In this document: positions 1 to 8,543 of the stretch, piece by piece
Layout: the number at the start of each line of letters is the position of its first letter
How positions within the stretch are numbered: the first letter of the stretch is position 1
Source of the DNA: Methylobacterium sp. Leaf117
Lineage (GTDB): Bacteria > Pseudomonadota > Alphaproteobacteria > Rhizobiales > Beijerinckiaceae
DNA length: 64,000 nt
Reading direction: 5' to 3'
Assembly: GCF_001422985.1 (NCBI RefSeq)
Contig: NZ_LMNL01000036.1
Location: 69,501-133,500, forward strand
Translations under genes and position numbers: made by a program
The notes under the pieces: generated by a model
Told to the model about the DNA's origin: nothing
Seen by the model: only the letters and a program-made list of their open reading frames with translations
The model's database searches: none

Positions 1-790
1 TCTCGGCGGCGTAGCGCTTGGCGATGTCCTCGGCGCTGACGGCCTCCGGCTTGGCCATCGCCTGCGGGTCGAGGACCAGCAGGGTGACGGACCGGGCTTC
101 GGGGGCGCGGAAAGCGTACTTGTTCTCCTCGTAATAGGCCTTCACGGCCTCCTCGCTCGGCGCCGGGATCTCGCCGGCCACGGAGGGCGGCAGCATCATC
201 AGGGCCACGGAGCGCCGCTCGGTGGTGTAGCGATGCACCGCCTCGCGCAGGGCTTCGGGCACGTGGAGGTCGGCCGCCACCGCCTCGGCGAGCTGGAGGC
301 GGGCCGCCACGGCGCGCTGCTCACGCACGAAGGTGGCCTCGTTGATGCCGGCGCGCTGGAGCGTCTGGTAGAACAGGGCCGGTTCGAACTTGCCGTCCGC
401 GCCCTGGAAGCTCTTCTCCTCCTGAATCGCCCGCAGAACCGCCGCATCGGGGATGCTCAGGCCGAGTGCCGCGGTCTGCTGGTCGAGGGAGGCCTCGCTG
501 ACGAGCTGCGCCAGCACCTGCCGGTCGACGCCGAGCCCCCGGGCCTGGTCCGGCGTCAGGGTGCGGCGGGTCTGGCTCTGATAGCGCTGAAGCTGGTTCT
601 GGTAGGCGGTGCGCAGGGTCTCGGCCGAGATCTGCGCCTTGCCCACGGTAGCCACGCTGCTGGACGAGCCGGCGCGGAAGAACTCCTCGACGCCGAAGAT
701 CGCGACGCCCGCGATGAGGAAGGTGAAGACCACCGTGAGGATGATCTTGCCGAGCCAATGCTGGCTGGCCTTGCGCATGTTCTGCAGCAT
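1..790 (-). CDS. ppiD: PpiD/SurA-type periplasmic peptidyl-prolyl isomerase, N-terminal part
   Basis: The N-terminal 263 residues of a membrane-anchored periplasmic folding factor; the gene runs off the left edge of the window. The protein opens with MLQNMRKAS and has a single membrane anchor at about residues 14-36. A SurA_N-type chaperone region follows, with helices rich in Q, R and E (for example the segment QNQLQRYQSQ). In this family the N-terminal chaperone region precedes a parvulin isomerase domain, which lies outside the window. It is divergent from tpiA, an arrangement common in Rhizobiales. The start at 790 was chosen because it lies directly before the anchor; an internal Met lies four codons later. 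The family call is strong, but the isomerase domain itself is not visible. Confidence 0.85.
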   Translation of the reverse strand, partial: MLQNMRKASQHWLGKIILTVVFTFLIAGVAIFGVEEFFRAGSSSSVATVGKAQISAETLRTAYQNQLQRYQSQTRRTLTPDQARGLGVDRQVLAQLVSEASLDQQTAALGLSIPDAAVLRAIQEEKSFQGADGKFEPALFYQTLQRAGINEATFVREQRAVAARLQLAEAVAADLHVPEALREAVHRYTTERRSVALMMLPPSVAGEIPAPSEEAVKAYYEENKYAFRAPEARSVTLLVLDPQAMAKPEAVSAEDIAKRYAAE

Positions 791-1040
791 CGAACGTCCG
801 GGTACCCGTCGGGTGGGCGTCGGGGGACGCCCGTCATTCCAGGGAAAGCCGCCCGCGATAGACCATCCGGGCTGTCACCGCAAAGGGCGTCCGGCGTTTG
901 CGCCGCCTCCGAGCCTCTGTTACGGGCGGCGCAATCGCCAAGCGAAGCCATTTCTCGCCACGCAAGGTTTTATTGCCAGGCGAAGCGATGCAGGGCCGAG
1001 CGAAGCCGCAGAAGCCGAAACCACATCAGTGAGGAACGGG

Positions 1041-1805
1041 ATGACGAAGTCGGGGCGACGGCCTCTTATTGCCGGCAACTGGAAGATGAACGGCCTGCGC
1101 AGCTCGGTCGCCGTGGTCGAGGCGGTCCGTCACGGCCTGACGCCCGACCTTCTCGATACGGTCGACGTCCTGATCTGCCCGCCCTCGACGCTGATCGCAT
1201 CCTGCGTCGCCGCGGCCTACGGCTCGCCCATCGCCATCGGCGGCCAGAACCTTCATGCCAAGCCGAATGGCGCCTTCACGGGCAGCATCTCGGCCGAGAT
1301 GCTGGCCGATCTCGGGGCCTCCTACGTCATCGTGGGTCATTCCGAGCGCCGGGCCTACCATCACGAGACCGATGACGGCGTCCACGCCAAGGCGCTCGCG
1401 GCGCGTCGCGCCGGCCTGTGCGGCATCATCTGCGTCGGTGAGACCCAGGAAGAGCGCGAGGAGGGCCGGACCCTCGACATCGTGCGCGCGCAGCTCGCCA
1501 TCGGCGTGCCGAAGGGCGCCACCGCCAAGGATACGGTCATCGCCTACGAGCCCGTCTGGGCCATCGGCACCGGCCTGACCCCGACCCCGGCCGACATCGC
1601 CGAGGTCCATGCCTCCTTACGCGAGATGCTGGGCCAGCTCATCGGCGCCGAGGCGCAGGCCGTCCGCATCCTCTATGGCGGCTCGGTCAAGCCGAGCAAC
1701 GCGCGTGAGCTGATGGCGGTGGAGAACGTCGATGGCGCCCTGGTGGGCGGCGCCAGCCTCGTCGCCGACGACTTCCTCGGCATCGCCCGCGCCTACATGC
1801 GCTGA
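1041..1805 (+). CDS. tpiA: triosephosphate isomerase
   Basis: Interconverts dihydroxyacetone phosphate and glyceraldehyde 3-phosphate in cytoplasmic glycolysis and gluconeogenesis. The 254-residue protein has the expected length. Lys15 lies in AGNWKMN, His100 in IVGHSERR, the catalytic Glu170 in AYEPVWAIGTG, and a phosphate-binding GGSVKP loop lies near the C-terminus. The ATG at 1041 follows a good GAGGAACGGG ribosome-binding site. The frame stays open well upstream, but the family N-terminus supports this start. The tpiA-secG-pyrG order is typical of Alphaproteobacteria; here an acetyltransferase gene sits between tpiA and secG. Confidence 0.98.
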   Translation: MTKSGRRPLIAGNWKMNGLRSSVAVVEAVRHGLTPDLLDTVDVLICPPSTLIASCVAAAYGSPIAIGGQNLHAKPNGAFTGSISAEMLADLGASYVIVGHSERRAYHHETDDGVHAKALAARRAGLCGIICVGETQEEREEGRTLDIVRAQLAIGVPKGATAKDTVIAYEPVWAIGTGLTPTPADIAEVHASLREMLGQLIGAEAQAVRILYGGSVKPSNARELMAVENVDGALVGGASLVADDFLGIARAYMR

Positions 1806-1821
1806 GGTCCCGATACGCCGG

Positions 1822-1848
1822 GCCGGAGCGCCGGACGTCCGCTCCGGC
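1822..1848 (+). terminator. GC hairpin downstream of tpiA
   Basis: A 9-bp inverted repeat (GCCGGAGCG / CGCTCCGGC) with a 9-base loop starts 17 bases after the tpiA stop. No T-run follows, so it may be a weak or processing-type 3' end rather than a classical intrinsic terminator. Confidence 0.4.
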
Positions 1849-1923
1849 TCGGGATCGCCTTCACGGCACCGAAAATATGGACGTGTGAACCCGATAGGCC
1901 CGGCTTGGGAGGGGAGGGCAGAC

Positions 1924-2682
1924 ATGTCCTGGACGTCGGATGCGGATTTGCACTGGTCCGTCGAGGAGGCCTGTGCCAACGCCCGGCCTTCGCCAAACCA
2001 GATCGTGTTCGGGGGCTGGCTTCTGCGAGCCTCCGGCGGGCCGACCCGGCGCACCAACGCGCTGAACCCCCTGCGCGGGCGGCGCGACGATCCTGCGGCG
2101 GTAATCGCTGCGGCCGACGCGGTCTATCGCGCCCTCGGCCAGCCGCTGATCGTCCGCGTTCCCGATCTCGCCCCCGAGATGGATGCGGCTCTGGACCGCC
2201 TGGGCTTCCGGGCCGAAGGCGAGACCGATACGCTGTTCGCCGCCGGCGCGGCGTGCCACGCGCCCGCGCCGGCCGATCTCGTCCTCAAGCCCGAACCCGA
2301 TGCGGCCTGGTTCGCGGCGCAATCCGCCTGCGAAGGTCCCGTCTCCGCCCTCGCCGCGCAGACCTACCGGGCTTCGCTCGCCAGCCTCCTCCTGCCGCGC
2401 GTCTTCGCACGGCGCATGCGGGACGGGCGGCCGGCGGCGGTCGGCTACGGTGCCCTCAATCGTGGCCTGCTGGTGCTCGAATCGGTGGTCACCCATCCGG
2501 AGCATCGCCGGGCGGGACACGCGACGGCGCTCGTCGCCGGCCTGATGGCTTGGGCTCGGGCGCGGCAGGCGGAGGGGGCCTGCCTGCAGGTCGTCGCCGA
2601 CAACGGTCCGGCCCGGGCGCTCTACGAAACTCTCGGATTCTCGCGTCGGTTGTACGGCTACCGCTACCGGCGCCGCGACTGA
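1924..2682 (+). CDS. GNAT-family N-acetyltransferase
   Basis: A 252-residue cytoplasmic protein with a C-terminal GNAT domain (about residues 130-250). The acetyl-CoA-binding region is seen as VVTHPEHRRAGHATALV, followed by a typical final strand and helix (VVADNGPARALYETLGF). The N-terminal 120 residues look like a second, degenerate GNAT-like fold, an architecture seen in other alphaproteobacterial acetyltransferases. The ATG at 1924 is preceded by a purine-rich GGGAGGGGAGGG stretch. The acceptor substrate cannot be read from the sequence. It interrupts the usual tpiA-secG adjacency. Confidence 0.85.
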   Translation: MSWTSDADLHWSVEEACANARPSPNQIVFGGWLLRASGGPTRRTNALNPLRGRRDDPAAVIAAADAVYRALGQPLIVRVPDLAPEMDAALDRLGFRAEGETDTLFAAGAACHAPAPADLVLKPEPDAAWFAAQSACEGPVSALAAQTYRASLASLLLPRVFARRMRDGRPAAVGYGALNRGLLVLESVVTHPEHRRAGHATALVAGLMAWARARQAEGACLQVVADNGPARALYETLGFSRRLYGYRYRRRD

Positions 2683-2846
2683 GCCGGCCGGCCGGGCGCC
2701 GGTTGGCGCAGGCAGCCATCTGGTGTATGGCCCCACGACATTGTCGGCGGCGCCAGGACTCTCCGGCCCGTGGCGCGCCCGCGTCCGACCCGATGCCCGA
2801 CCGGGCTCGGGGCCGGCGCGCATATGGTGAAGATTCCGGATTTTCG

Positions 2847-3257
2847 ATGCAGACCGTTCTGATCTCGATCCACCTCATCGTCGTCCTCGGCCTGATCGCC
2901 GTGGTCCTGCTCCAGCGCTCCGAGGGCGGTCTGGGCCTCGGTGGCGGCGGCAGCGGTGGGGTCGCCGGCTTCATGACCGGCCGCGGTCAGGCCAATGCGC
3001 TCACCCGCGCCACCGCGATCCTCGCCGCCCTGTTCTTCACCACCAGCATGGCCCTGGCGATCCTGTCGCACCGCAGCGCGGCGCCGCGCTCGATCCTCGA
3101 CGGGACCGGCACCAGTCAGCCCGCGACCCAGCCGAATGCCGGCAACCTGCTCGACACCCTGCGGAACCAGGGCGGCGCGCAGCCGGGCACTCCGGCGCAG
3201 GTGCCCGAGACCGCGCCGGCCCAGCCGGCCGTGCCGCAGGCGCCGCAATCGCGCTGA
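2847..3257 (+). CDS. secG: preprotein translocase subunit SecG
   Basis: A small inner-membrane subunit of the SecYEG translocon. The 136-residue protein has two membrane segments (about residues 4-24 and 52-73) separated by the conserved LLQRSEGGLGLGGGG and FMTGRG loop. A proline/glutamine-rich C-terminal tail follows, as is common in alphaproteobacterial SecG. Its position before pyrG supports the call. The frame is open upstream, but the family begins at this Met. Confidence 0.95.
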   Translation: MQTVLISIHLIVVLGLIAVVLLQRSEGGLGLGGGGSGGVAGFMTGRGQANALTRATAILAALFFTTSMALAILSHRSAAPRSILDGTGTSQPATQPNAGNLLDTLRNQGGAQPGTPAQVPETAPAQPAVPQAPQSR

Positions 3258-3446
3258 ACGTGTTGAGCCGGGGCGTTCGCCGCACCGGATGATTGTGAAG
3301 AGCGCGGCGTCCGAGGCATCGGGCGCCGCACAGCGTTCCACCGCCACGCCGAAACGAGTGTCTCACCGCCCCTGCGACCGCATGGCGGGGGACAAGCGTT
3401 TTTGTCGTTTGGCGAATCGTTCTCCCTTGTTTATGGACCGAGGCCC

Positions 3447-5075
3447 ATGACGCGGTACGTATTCATCACCGGCGGCGTGGTTTCCTCGCTCGGCAAGGGC
3501 CTCGCATCGGCGGCCCTCGCGGCCCTGCTCCAGGCACGGGGCTACAAGGTCCGCCTGCGCAAGCTCGACCCCTACCTCAACGTCGATCCGGGCACGATGA
3601 GCCCGACGCAGCACGGCGAGGTGTTCGTCACCGACGACGGCGCGGAAACCGATCTCGATCTCGGCCATTACGAGCGCTTCACCGGCGTCGCCGCGACCCG
3701 GGCCGACAACATCACCACCGGCCGGATCTATCTCGACATCATCACCAAGGAGCGGCGCGGGGATTACCTCGGCGCGACGATCCAGGTGATCCCGCACGTC
3801 ACGAATGCGATCAAGGACTTCGTCCTCGAGGGCAACGAGGCCTTCGACTTCGTCCTGGTGGAAATCGGCGGCACGGTCGGCGACATCGAGGGCCTGCCGT
3901 TCTTCGAGGCGATCCGCCAGCTCGGCCAGGAGCTGCCGCGCGGCGCCACCGCCTTCGTGCATCTCACCCTGCTGCCCTACATCCCGTCCGCCGGCGAGCT
4001 GAAGACCAAGCCGACCCAGCACTCGGTCAAGGAGCTGCGCTCCATCGGCATCCAGCCCGACATGCTGCTGTGCCGCTGCGACCGGCCGATCCCGTCGGAC
4101 GAGCGGCGCAAGCTCGGCCTGTTCTGCAACGTGCGCGAGACGGCCGTGATCGAGGCCCGCGACGTCGATTCGATCTACGACGTGCCGCTGTCCTATCGCG
4201 AAGCCGGCCTCGACCGCGAGGTGCTGTCCCATTTCGGCCTGCCGTCGCAGGACGAGCCGGACCTGTCGCGCTGGCGCACCATCTCCGAGCGGGTGAAGAA
4301 CCCCGAGGGCGAGGTCTCCATCGCCATCGTGGGCAAGTACACCGGCCTCAAGGACGCCTACAAGTCGCTGACGGAGGCGCTGACCCATGGCGGCATCGCC
4401 AACCGGGTCAAGGTCAACCTCGAGTGGATCGAGGCCGAGGTCTTCGAGCGCGAGGACCCGGCACCGTTCCTCGAAGGCATCCACGGCATCCTGGTGCCCG
4501 GCGGCTTCGGCCAGCGCGGGGCCGAGGGCAAGATCCGCGCGGCCCGCTACGCCCGCGAGCGCAAGATTCCGTATTTCGGCATCTGCTTCGGCATGCAGAT
4601 GGCGGTGATTGAGGCGGCCCGCTCGCTGGCCGGCGTCACGGGAGCGAACTCCACGGAATTCGGTGAGACCGCCGAGCCGGTGGTCGGCCTCCTGACCGAG
4701 TGGCTGAAGGGCAACGAGCTGGAGCGGCGCGCGGCGGCCGGGGATCTCGGCGGCACCATGCGGCTCGGCGCCTATCAGGCGAGCCTGCGGCCGGACACCA
4801 AGATCGCCGAGATCTACGGCACCACCGACATCTCCGAGCGCCATCGCCATCGCTACGAGGTCAACATGGCCTATCGCGAGTGCCTGGAGGCCAAGGGCCT
4901 GCGCTTCTCCGGCCTCTCGCCGGATGGCCTCCTGCCGGAGACCGTCGAGCATGTCGGCCACCCGTGGTTCATCGGCGTGCAGTTCCATCCGGAACTGAAG
5001 TCCCGCCCCTTCGAGCCGCACCCCCTGTTCGAGAGCTTCGTCGGCGCCGCCATGGTGCAGAGCCGGCTGGTCTGA
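3447..5075 (+). CDS. pyrG: CTP synthase
   Basis: Converts UTP to CTP with ATP and glutamine, the last step of pyrimidine nucleotide synthesis. The 542-residue protein has an N-terminal synthetase domain with the P-loop GGVVSSLGKG (residues 9-18) and a C-terminal class I glutamine amidotransferase domain. The nucleophile Cys380 lies in GICFGMQ; His514 and Glu516 (FHPE) complete the triad. The length matches the family exactly. The 189-base leader after secG shows no further gene. Confidence 0.98.
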   Translation: MTRYVFITGGVVSSLGKGLASAALAALLQARGYKVRLRKLDPYLNVDPGTMSPTQHGEVFVTDDGAETDLDLGHYERFTGVAATRADNITTGRIYLDIITKERRGDYLGATIQVIPHVTNAIKDFVLEGNEAFDFVLVEIGGTVGDIEGLPFFEAIRQLGQELPRGATAFVHLTLLPYIPSAGELKTKPTQHSVKELRSIGIQPDMLLCRCDRPIPSDERRKLGLFCNVRETAVIEARDVDSIYDVPLSYREAGLDREVLSHFGLPSQDEPDLSRWRTISERVKNPEGEVSIAIVGKYTGLKDAYKSLTEALTHGGIANRVKVNLEWIEAEVFEREDPAPFLEGIHGILVPGGFGQRGAEGKIRAARYARERKIPYFGICFGMQMAVIEAARSLAGVTGANSTEFGETAEPVVGLLTEWLKGNELERRAAAGDLGGTMRLGAYQASLRPDTKIAEIYGTTDISERHRHRYEVNMAYRECLEAKGLRFSGLSPDGLLPETVEHVGHPWFIGVQFHPELKSRPFEPHPLFESFVGAAMVQSRLV

Positions 5076-5154
5076 GGCAGCGCGTGCCCCGGCCGACGGG
5101 CTCGGCGGCGACCCCGAGACCCGGCGGCGCGGAACATCCGCTCCGGCTCTGCCA

Positions 5155-5181
5155 TTGACAGCGGTCCGAGGCGTTTATCCG
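5155..5181 (+). promoter_or_regulatory. possible promoter upstream of the 5216 gene
   Basis: A perfect TTGACA hexamer at 5155-5160 is followed by a TTTATCC stretch at 5174-5180. The spacing (about 14-15 bases) is short for a sigma-70 promoter, so only the -35-like element is convincing. Confidence 0.3.
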
Positions 5182-5215
5182 CCTCCTCGGGAAGTCCCCG
5201 CACCGGAGCCGCCTT

Positions 5216-5518
5216 ATGCCGCCGACCTTCACCGCTGAATTCGAGACCCGTCGCGACGCCGAGATGAGCGTGGAGCATCTCGTCCAGGAGCACGGGCTCG
5301 ACCGGAAGGCGATCATCGTCGTCTCTGCGGGCGACCAGAACAGCGCCGGGGTCGAGCAGGCCGGCGCAGACCTGGAGGACGGCCGCAACAAGACCGAGAC
5401 CGAGGGCGAGCCCGCCCTGACCGGTGCGATCCAGGTTCGCGTCGAGGCCGACGACGCCCAGCGCGGCGTCATCGACGAATCGTTCTCGACCTTCGGCGGC
5501 AAGATCCGCCAGGTTTGA
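5216..5518 (+). CDS. small conserved hypothetical protein, possible stress-type fold
   Basis: A 100-residue soluble acidic protein with no signal peptide or membrane segment. It opens with FTAEFETRRDAEMSVEHLVQEHG and ends in a strand-like VRVEADDAQRGVIDESFSTFGG segment. This resembles the beta-alpha-beta layout of small general-stress proteins (YflT/DUF1269-like); that resemblance is inference from pattern only. A good GGAG ribosome-binding site lies 8 bases before the ATG. It converges on a second small gene on the other strand. Function unknown. Confidence 0.7.
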   Translation: MPPTFTAEFETRRDAEMSVEHLVQEHGLDRKAIIVVSAGDQNSAGVEQAGADLEDGRNKTETEGEPALTGAIQVRVEADDAQRGVIDESFSTFGGKIRQV

Positions 5519-5541
5519 TCGGACGTTTGCGTCTGACCGGA

Positions 5542-5558
5542 GCCCCCGGTCGGGGGGC
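5542..5558 (+). terminator. hairpin between two convergent small genes
   Basis: GCCCCC and GGGGGC pair across a five-base loop in the 44-base gap between the 5216 gene (+) and the 5563 gene (-). It could end transcription from both sides. There is no T-run. Confidence 0.4.
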
Positions 5559-5562
5559 GCCC

Positions 5563-5802
5563 TCAGGCGGCGAGCTTGACCTCGACCGGGGCCACGGACG
5601 CCCGCGGTCCGAACAGGTGCTGATGCATGGCGTTCGGGCAATGCGCCCGACCGGCCGCATCCGTGATGACGACCTCGGTCATCCCCGCCACCATCAGCGA
5701 CCAGCCCTGCTCGACGGCGCCCAGGATCGAGCTGTGACGAAAGCTGAAGCGGCGCTCGGAGACGCGCGCGCTGACGGTGAAGTTCACGGGGGATATCCTC
5801 AT
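5563..5802 (-). CDS. small hypothetical protein
   Basis: A 79-residue protein starting MRISPVNFTVSARVSERRF. It contains a central hydrophobic stretch (GWSLMVAGMTEVVITDAAG) that looks like buried strands rather than a membrane helix, and ends near the HQHLFGP segment. The ATG at 5802 was chosen over a GTG 30 bases upstream; neither has a strong ribosome-binding site. I do not recognise a family. Codon use is ordinary for the window, which supports a real gene. Confidence 0.6.
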   Translation of the reverse strand: MRISPVNFTVSARVSERRFSFRHSSILGAVEQGWSLMVAGMTEVVITDAAGRAHCPNAMHQHLFGPRASVAPVEVKLAA

Positions 5803-5976
5803 GTGATCGCGGCGCGGACCGATCTGGGGCACGCGCGCCGATGAACGGATGAAAGGGCAGGGGAGGCGTCGGCGATCCGCAGGCCGGGTGCGGCTGCGAA
5901 CAGATCGTGTGTGCCCTGCAATAATGGCTCTTGATTGACGAAGCCTGAGGAGAATCCGGCGGCCGGCGATTTCTTT

Positions 5977-6891
5977 TCAGGCCTTTTCGTGGCCCTGTCC
6001 GACGATGGCCCGCGTGGCCGCCAGCACGGCCTCCGGGTGCTGGTGGTGCAGCATGTGCCCGGTGCGCGCGAGCCCGCTGAAATGGGCGCCCGGAATGCGG
6101 TGGGACGCCCAGAGCCCGTGGCGCGGCGTGCTGACCACGATATCCGAATCACCCCCGAGGATTCGCACCGGCACCCGGCAGGTGTGATAGGCGAGGGCGC
6201 TCCGGATCAGGCCCGCCAGGAGGCCGGCCGCGTCCTCGCCCTCCGCCACCAGCTGCTCCGCGTTTCCCGCGAGCCCGAACGGATAGGCTTCGGCATAGGC
6301 CTGCGGCATCGTCCCGGGCAGGAACATGGCGTTCCACAGCAGCGGCAGCAGGGCCGGATCGGACGAGCGTTCGAGTAACCCCGACAGCCAGTTGCCGCCC
6401 GGCACCGCCCGGGGGCCGAACAGCAGGTGTTCGAGGCGGGGTTCGGGGAAGCAGATCGGCGCCAGCGCCACAACGCCCGCGATCGTATCGGGGAATTGCA
6501 GCCCGTACGCGAGGGCGACGGCGGCGCCGAACGAGTGCCCGACGATCACCGGCCGCTCCAGGCCGAGGGCCGCGATCCCGTCCCGGATCAGGGCGGCCTG
6601 TCGCCAGGAATGGGCATCGGCCGGTCCGCTGCGCCGGCTGAAGCCGTGTCCCGGCCGATCGACGGCGATCACCCGGAACTGCCCGGCCAGCATCGGCACC
6701 GGGCCGAGCCACATGTCCTCCAGCGACATCAGCGTCCCGTGGATGACGACCACCGGCGGTCCCGCGCCGGTCTCCGCATAGGCGAGCGTCCGGCCACCCC
6801 CGAGCTCGAGGGTGGAGCGCGGCACCAGGCGCGCGGCAACGGTGGGCGACAGCACCCCGATGGGGCTGGCGATCGGCTCGGGCTCGCTCAC
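5977..6891 (-). CDS. alpha/beta-fold hydrolase
   Basis: A 304-residue hydrolase with a complete catalytic triad: nucleophile Ser120 in VGHSFGAA, Asp250 in GGDSD and His279 in TGHMLHH. The oxyanion HGT motif is at residues 51-53. The GTG start at 6891 overlaps the stop of the upstream SDR gene by four bases (GTGA), so the two are translationally coupled. A longer in-frame reading exists upstream but lies inside the SDR gene. The substrate is unknown; the pairing with an SDR suggests a lipid or hydrophobic ester/ketone pathway, which is inference. Confidence 0.88.
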   Translation of the reverse strand: MSEPEPIASPIGVLSPTVAARLVPRSTLELGGGRTLAYAETGAGPPVVVIHGTLMSLEDMWLGPVPMLAGQFRVIAVDRPGHGFSRRSGPADAHSWRQAALIRDGIAALGLERPVIVGHSFGAAVALAYGLQFPDTIAGVVALAPICFPEPRLEHLLFGPRAVPGGNWLSGLLERSSDPALLPLLWNAMFLPGTMPQAYAEAYPFGLAGNAEQLVAEGEDAAGLLAGLIRSALAYHTCRVPVRILGGDSDIVVSTPRHGLWASHRIPGAHFSGLARTGHMLHHQHPEAVLAATRAIVGQGHEKA

Positions 6892-7901
6892 AACGGGCGC
6901 CGGCGCCGACGGCTCTGGCTGGCGACGAGGGCGGTCGCGGCGAGGCCGAGACCGATGCGGATGGCCGTCGCGGCGGGATGCAGCGAGGCTCGGGTGTAGG
7001 TGCTGGTGCGCCGGACATAGCCCGGCTGGTCGCCATGGGCCTCGCCGTCCTGGCCTGGATTGTGGAGCGCCCCTTTCGGGTCGCGCGGCGTCTCGCTGCG
7101 CTTCTGAAAGGCGATGATCGCCGGGGCCAGCAGGTCGTAGGCGCCGGGCGAGAATTCCTTGAGGCTGGTTAGGGCCTTGCCGCCGCCGCCGACCACGATG
7201 TCCCGCTCGGGGTGCACGGCGGCATGCAGGATCGCGTGCGCCACCTCCTCCGGCCGGTAGACCGGCGGCGGCAGCATCGGCTCGTGGTCCATGTAGTTGC
7301 GAGCGCGGTGCGGCAGCGGCGTATCGATCGAAGTCGGCTTGATCAGCGTCACCGAGATCGGCGCGCGCTCGTGGACCAACTCCATGCGCAAGGCGTCGGT
7401 GAAGCCTTTGATGGCATGCTTGCTGGCGCAGTACATGCCCTGGAACGGGAAGGCGAGATCGCTGGCGACGCTGCCGATGTTGATGAGACTTCCGCCGCGC
7501 TCGCGCAGGTGCTCCACCGCGATCAGCGAACCGTAGACAGTGCCCCACAGGTTGGTCTGGAGCAGGCGCTCGTGGTCGGCATCGGTGACCTTGCCGAGCG
7601 GTCCGTAGATGGTCAGGCCGGCGACGTTGACCCAGGTGTCGAAGCCGCCGAACGCTGCGATCGCCCGGTCGGCGATGGCCTGCACGTCGGCGCGCTTGCC
7701 GACATCGGCCGCGACCGCGATGGCGTGGCCGCCCTGGCTCTCGATCTCCTGCGCGATGCGTTCCAGGGTGTCCCCGCTCCGGGCCGCCAGCACCACCCGC
7801 GCGCCGGCCTGTGCCGCCATCCGGGCCGTCGCGAGACCGATTCCGCTCGATGCGCCCGTGATGACGATGACTTGGTCGCGCAGCTTCTTGCGATGGTGCA
7901 T
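6888..7901 (-). CDS. short-chain dehydrogenase/reductase with C-terminal membrane segment
   Basis: A classical-type SDR of 337 residues. The dinucleotide-binding TGASSGIG is at residues 15-22, NVAG at 92-95, catalytic Ser144 in NIGS, and Tyr157/Lys161 in YCASK. The core ends near residue 245. The C-terminal extension has a proline/histidine-rich stretch, a possible membrane helix (about residues 312-328) and an Arg-rich end, unlike soluble SDRs of about 250 residues. It is the first gene of a two-gene operon with the hydrolase. Substrate not predictable. Confidence 0.9.
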   Translation of the reverse strand: MHHRKKLRDQVIVITGASSGIGLATARMAAQAGARVVLAARSGDTLERIAQEIESQGGHAIAVAADVGKRADVQAIADRAIAAFGGFDTWVNVAGLTIYGPLGKVTDADHERLLQTNLWGTVYGSLIAVEHLRERGGSLINIGSVASDLAFPFQGMYCASKHAIKGFTDALRMELVHERAPISVTLIKPTSIDTPLPHRARNYMDHEPMLPPPVYRPEEVAHAILHAAVHPERDIVVGGGGKALTSLKEFSPGAYDLLAPAIIAFQKRSETPRDPKGALHNPGQDGEAHGDQPGYVRRTSTYTRASLHPAATAIRIGLGLAATALVASQSRRRRRPL

Positions 7902-8090
7902 GGTGGTGGCTCCCCGGGTGGTCGGTTCGGATCGCCCGAACGCCTGTTGGTACGGTTACTCACCGAACGCCCGAGGGTTCTGTCGTGGAAGGGCCTGCGC
8001 GGTTTTCACGCGCGCGTTTTCCGGGGCTCGCCCGGGTGGGGCGGGACGGACCGGCTGGCAAAGGCGCGCGATAGGACTACCTTGCAGCCT

Positions 8091-8543
8091 GTGACCGAGA
8101 TCCTGTTCTACCATCTGCAGCACCAGCCCCTCGAGGCCGTCCTGCCGAACCTGCTGGAGCGCTCCCTGGAGCGCCAGTGGCGCGCGACGATCCAGGCCGC
8201 CAGCGAGGAGCGCCTTCAGGCCCTCGACGACCAGCTCTGGACCTACAGCGACGACAGTTTCCTGCCGCACGGGACCGATCGCGATGCCGATGCGGCGAGC
8301 CAGCCGGTGGTGCTGACCCTGAAGGACACCAACCCCAACGCGGCCTCGATCCGCTTCCTGGTGGAGGGGGCCGACCTGCCGCCGGATGCCGCCGGTTACG
8401 CCCGCATCTGCGTCCTGTTCGACGGGACCGACCAGGACGCCCTCCTGCGCGCGCGCGCGCAGTGGAAGCAGGCCAAGGCAGCCGGTCACACCATTGCCTA
8501 CTGGCAGCAGGACGAGGACGGCCGCTGGCAGAAGAAAGCGTGA
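8091..8543 (+). CDS. holC: DNA polymerase III chi subunit
   Basis: The clamp-loader accessory subunit that links the replisome to SSB. The 150-residue protein begins TEILFYHLQ after a GTG start and has the family's Rossmann-like core, with LDDQLWTYSDDSFLPHG at about residues 43-59 and an FDGTDQDALLRARAQWKQAK helix-strand region. The frame is open far upstream, so the GTG at 8091 was chosen because the family starts at this strand. In many Proteobacteria holC follows a leucyl aminopeptidase gene; here it stands alone. Confidence 0.9.
   Translation: MTEILFYHLQHQPLEAVLPNLLERSLERQWRATIQAASEERLQALDDQLWTYSDDSFLPHGTDRDADAASQPVVLTLKDTNPNAASIRFLVEGADLPPDAAGYARICVLFDGTDQDALLRARAQWKQAKAAGHTIAYWQQDEDGRWQKKA

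Noticed and set aside
233..1375. Long plus-strand frame over ppiD and tpiA
   Set aside because: It is the shadow of ppiD (-) and tpiA (+) in a high-GC sequence and has no family features.
3363..5021. 552-codon minus frame opposite pyrG
   Set aside because: Antisense shadow of pyrG; pyrG has complete motifs and exact family length.
5131..5160. EcfG-type stress promoter before the 5216 gene
   Set aside because: A GGAAC box is present but no GTT-type -10 occurs at the right spacing.
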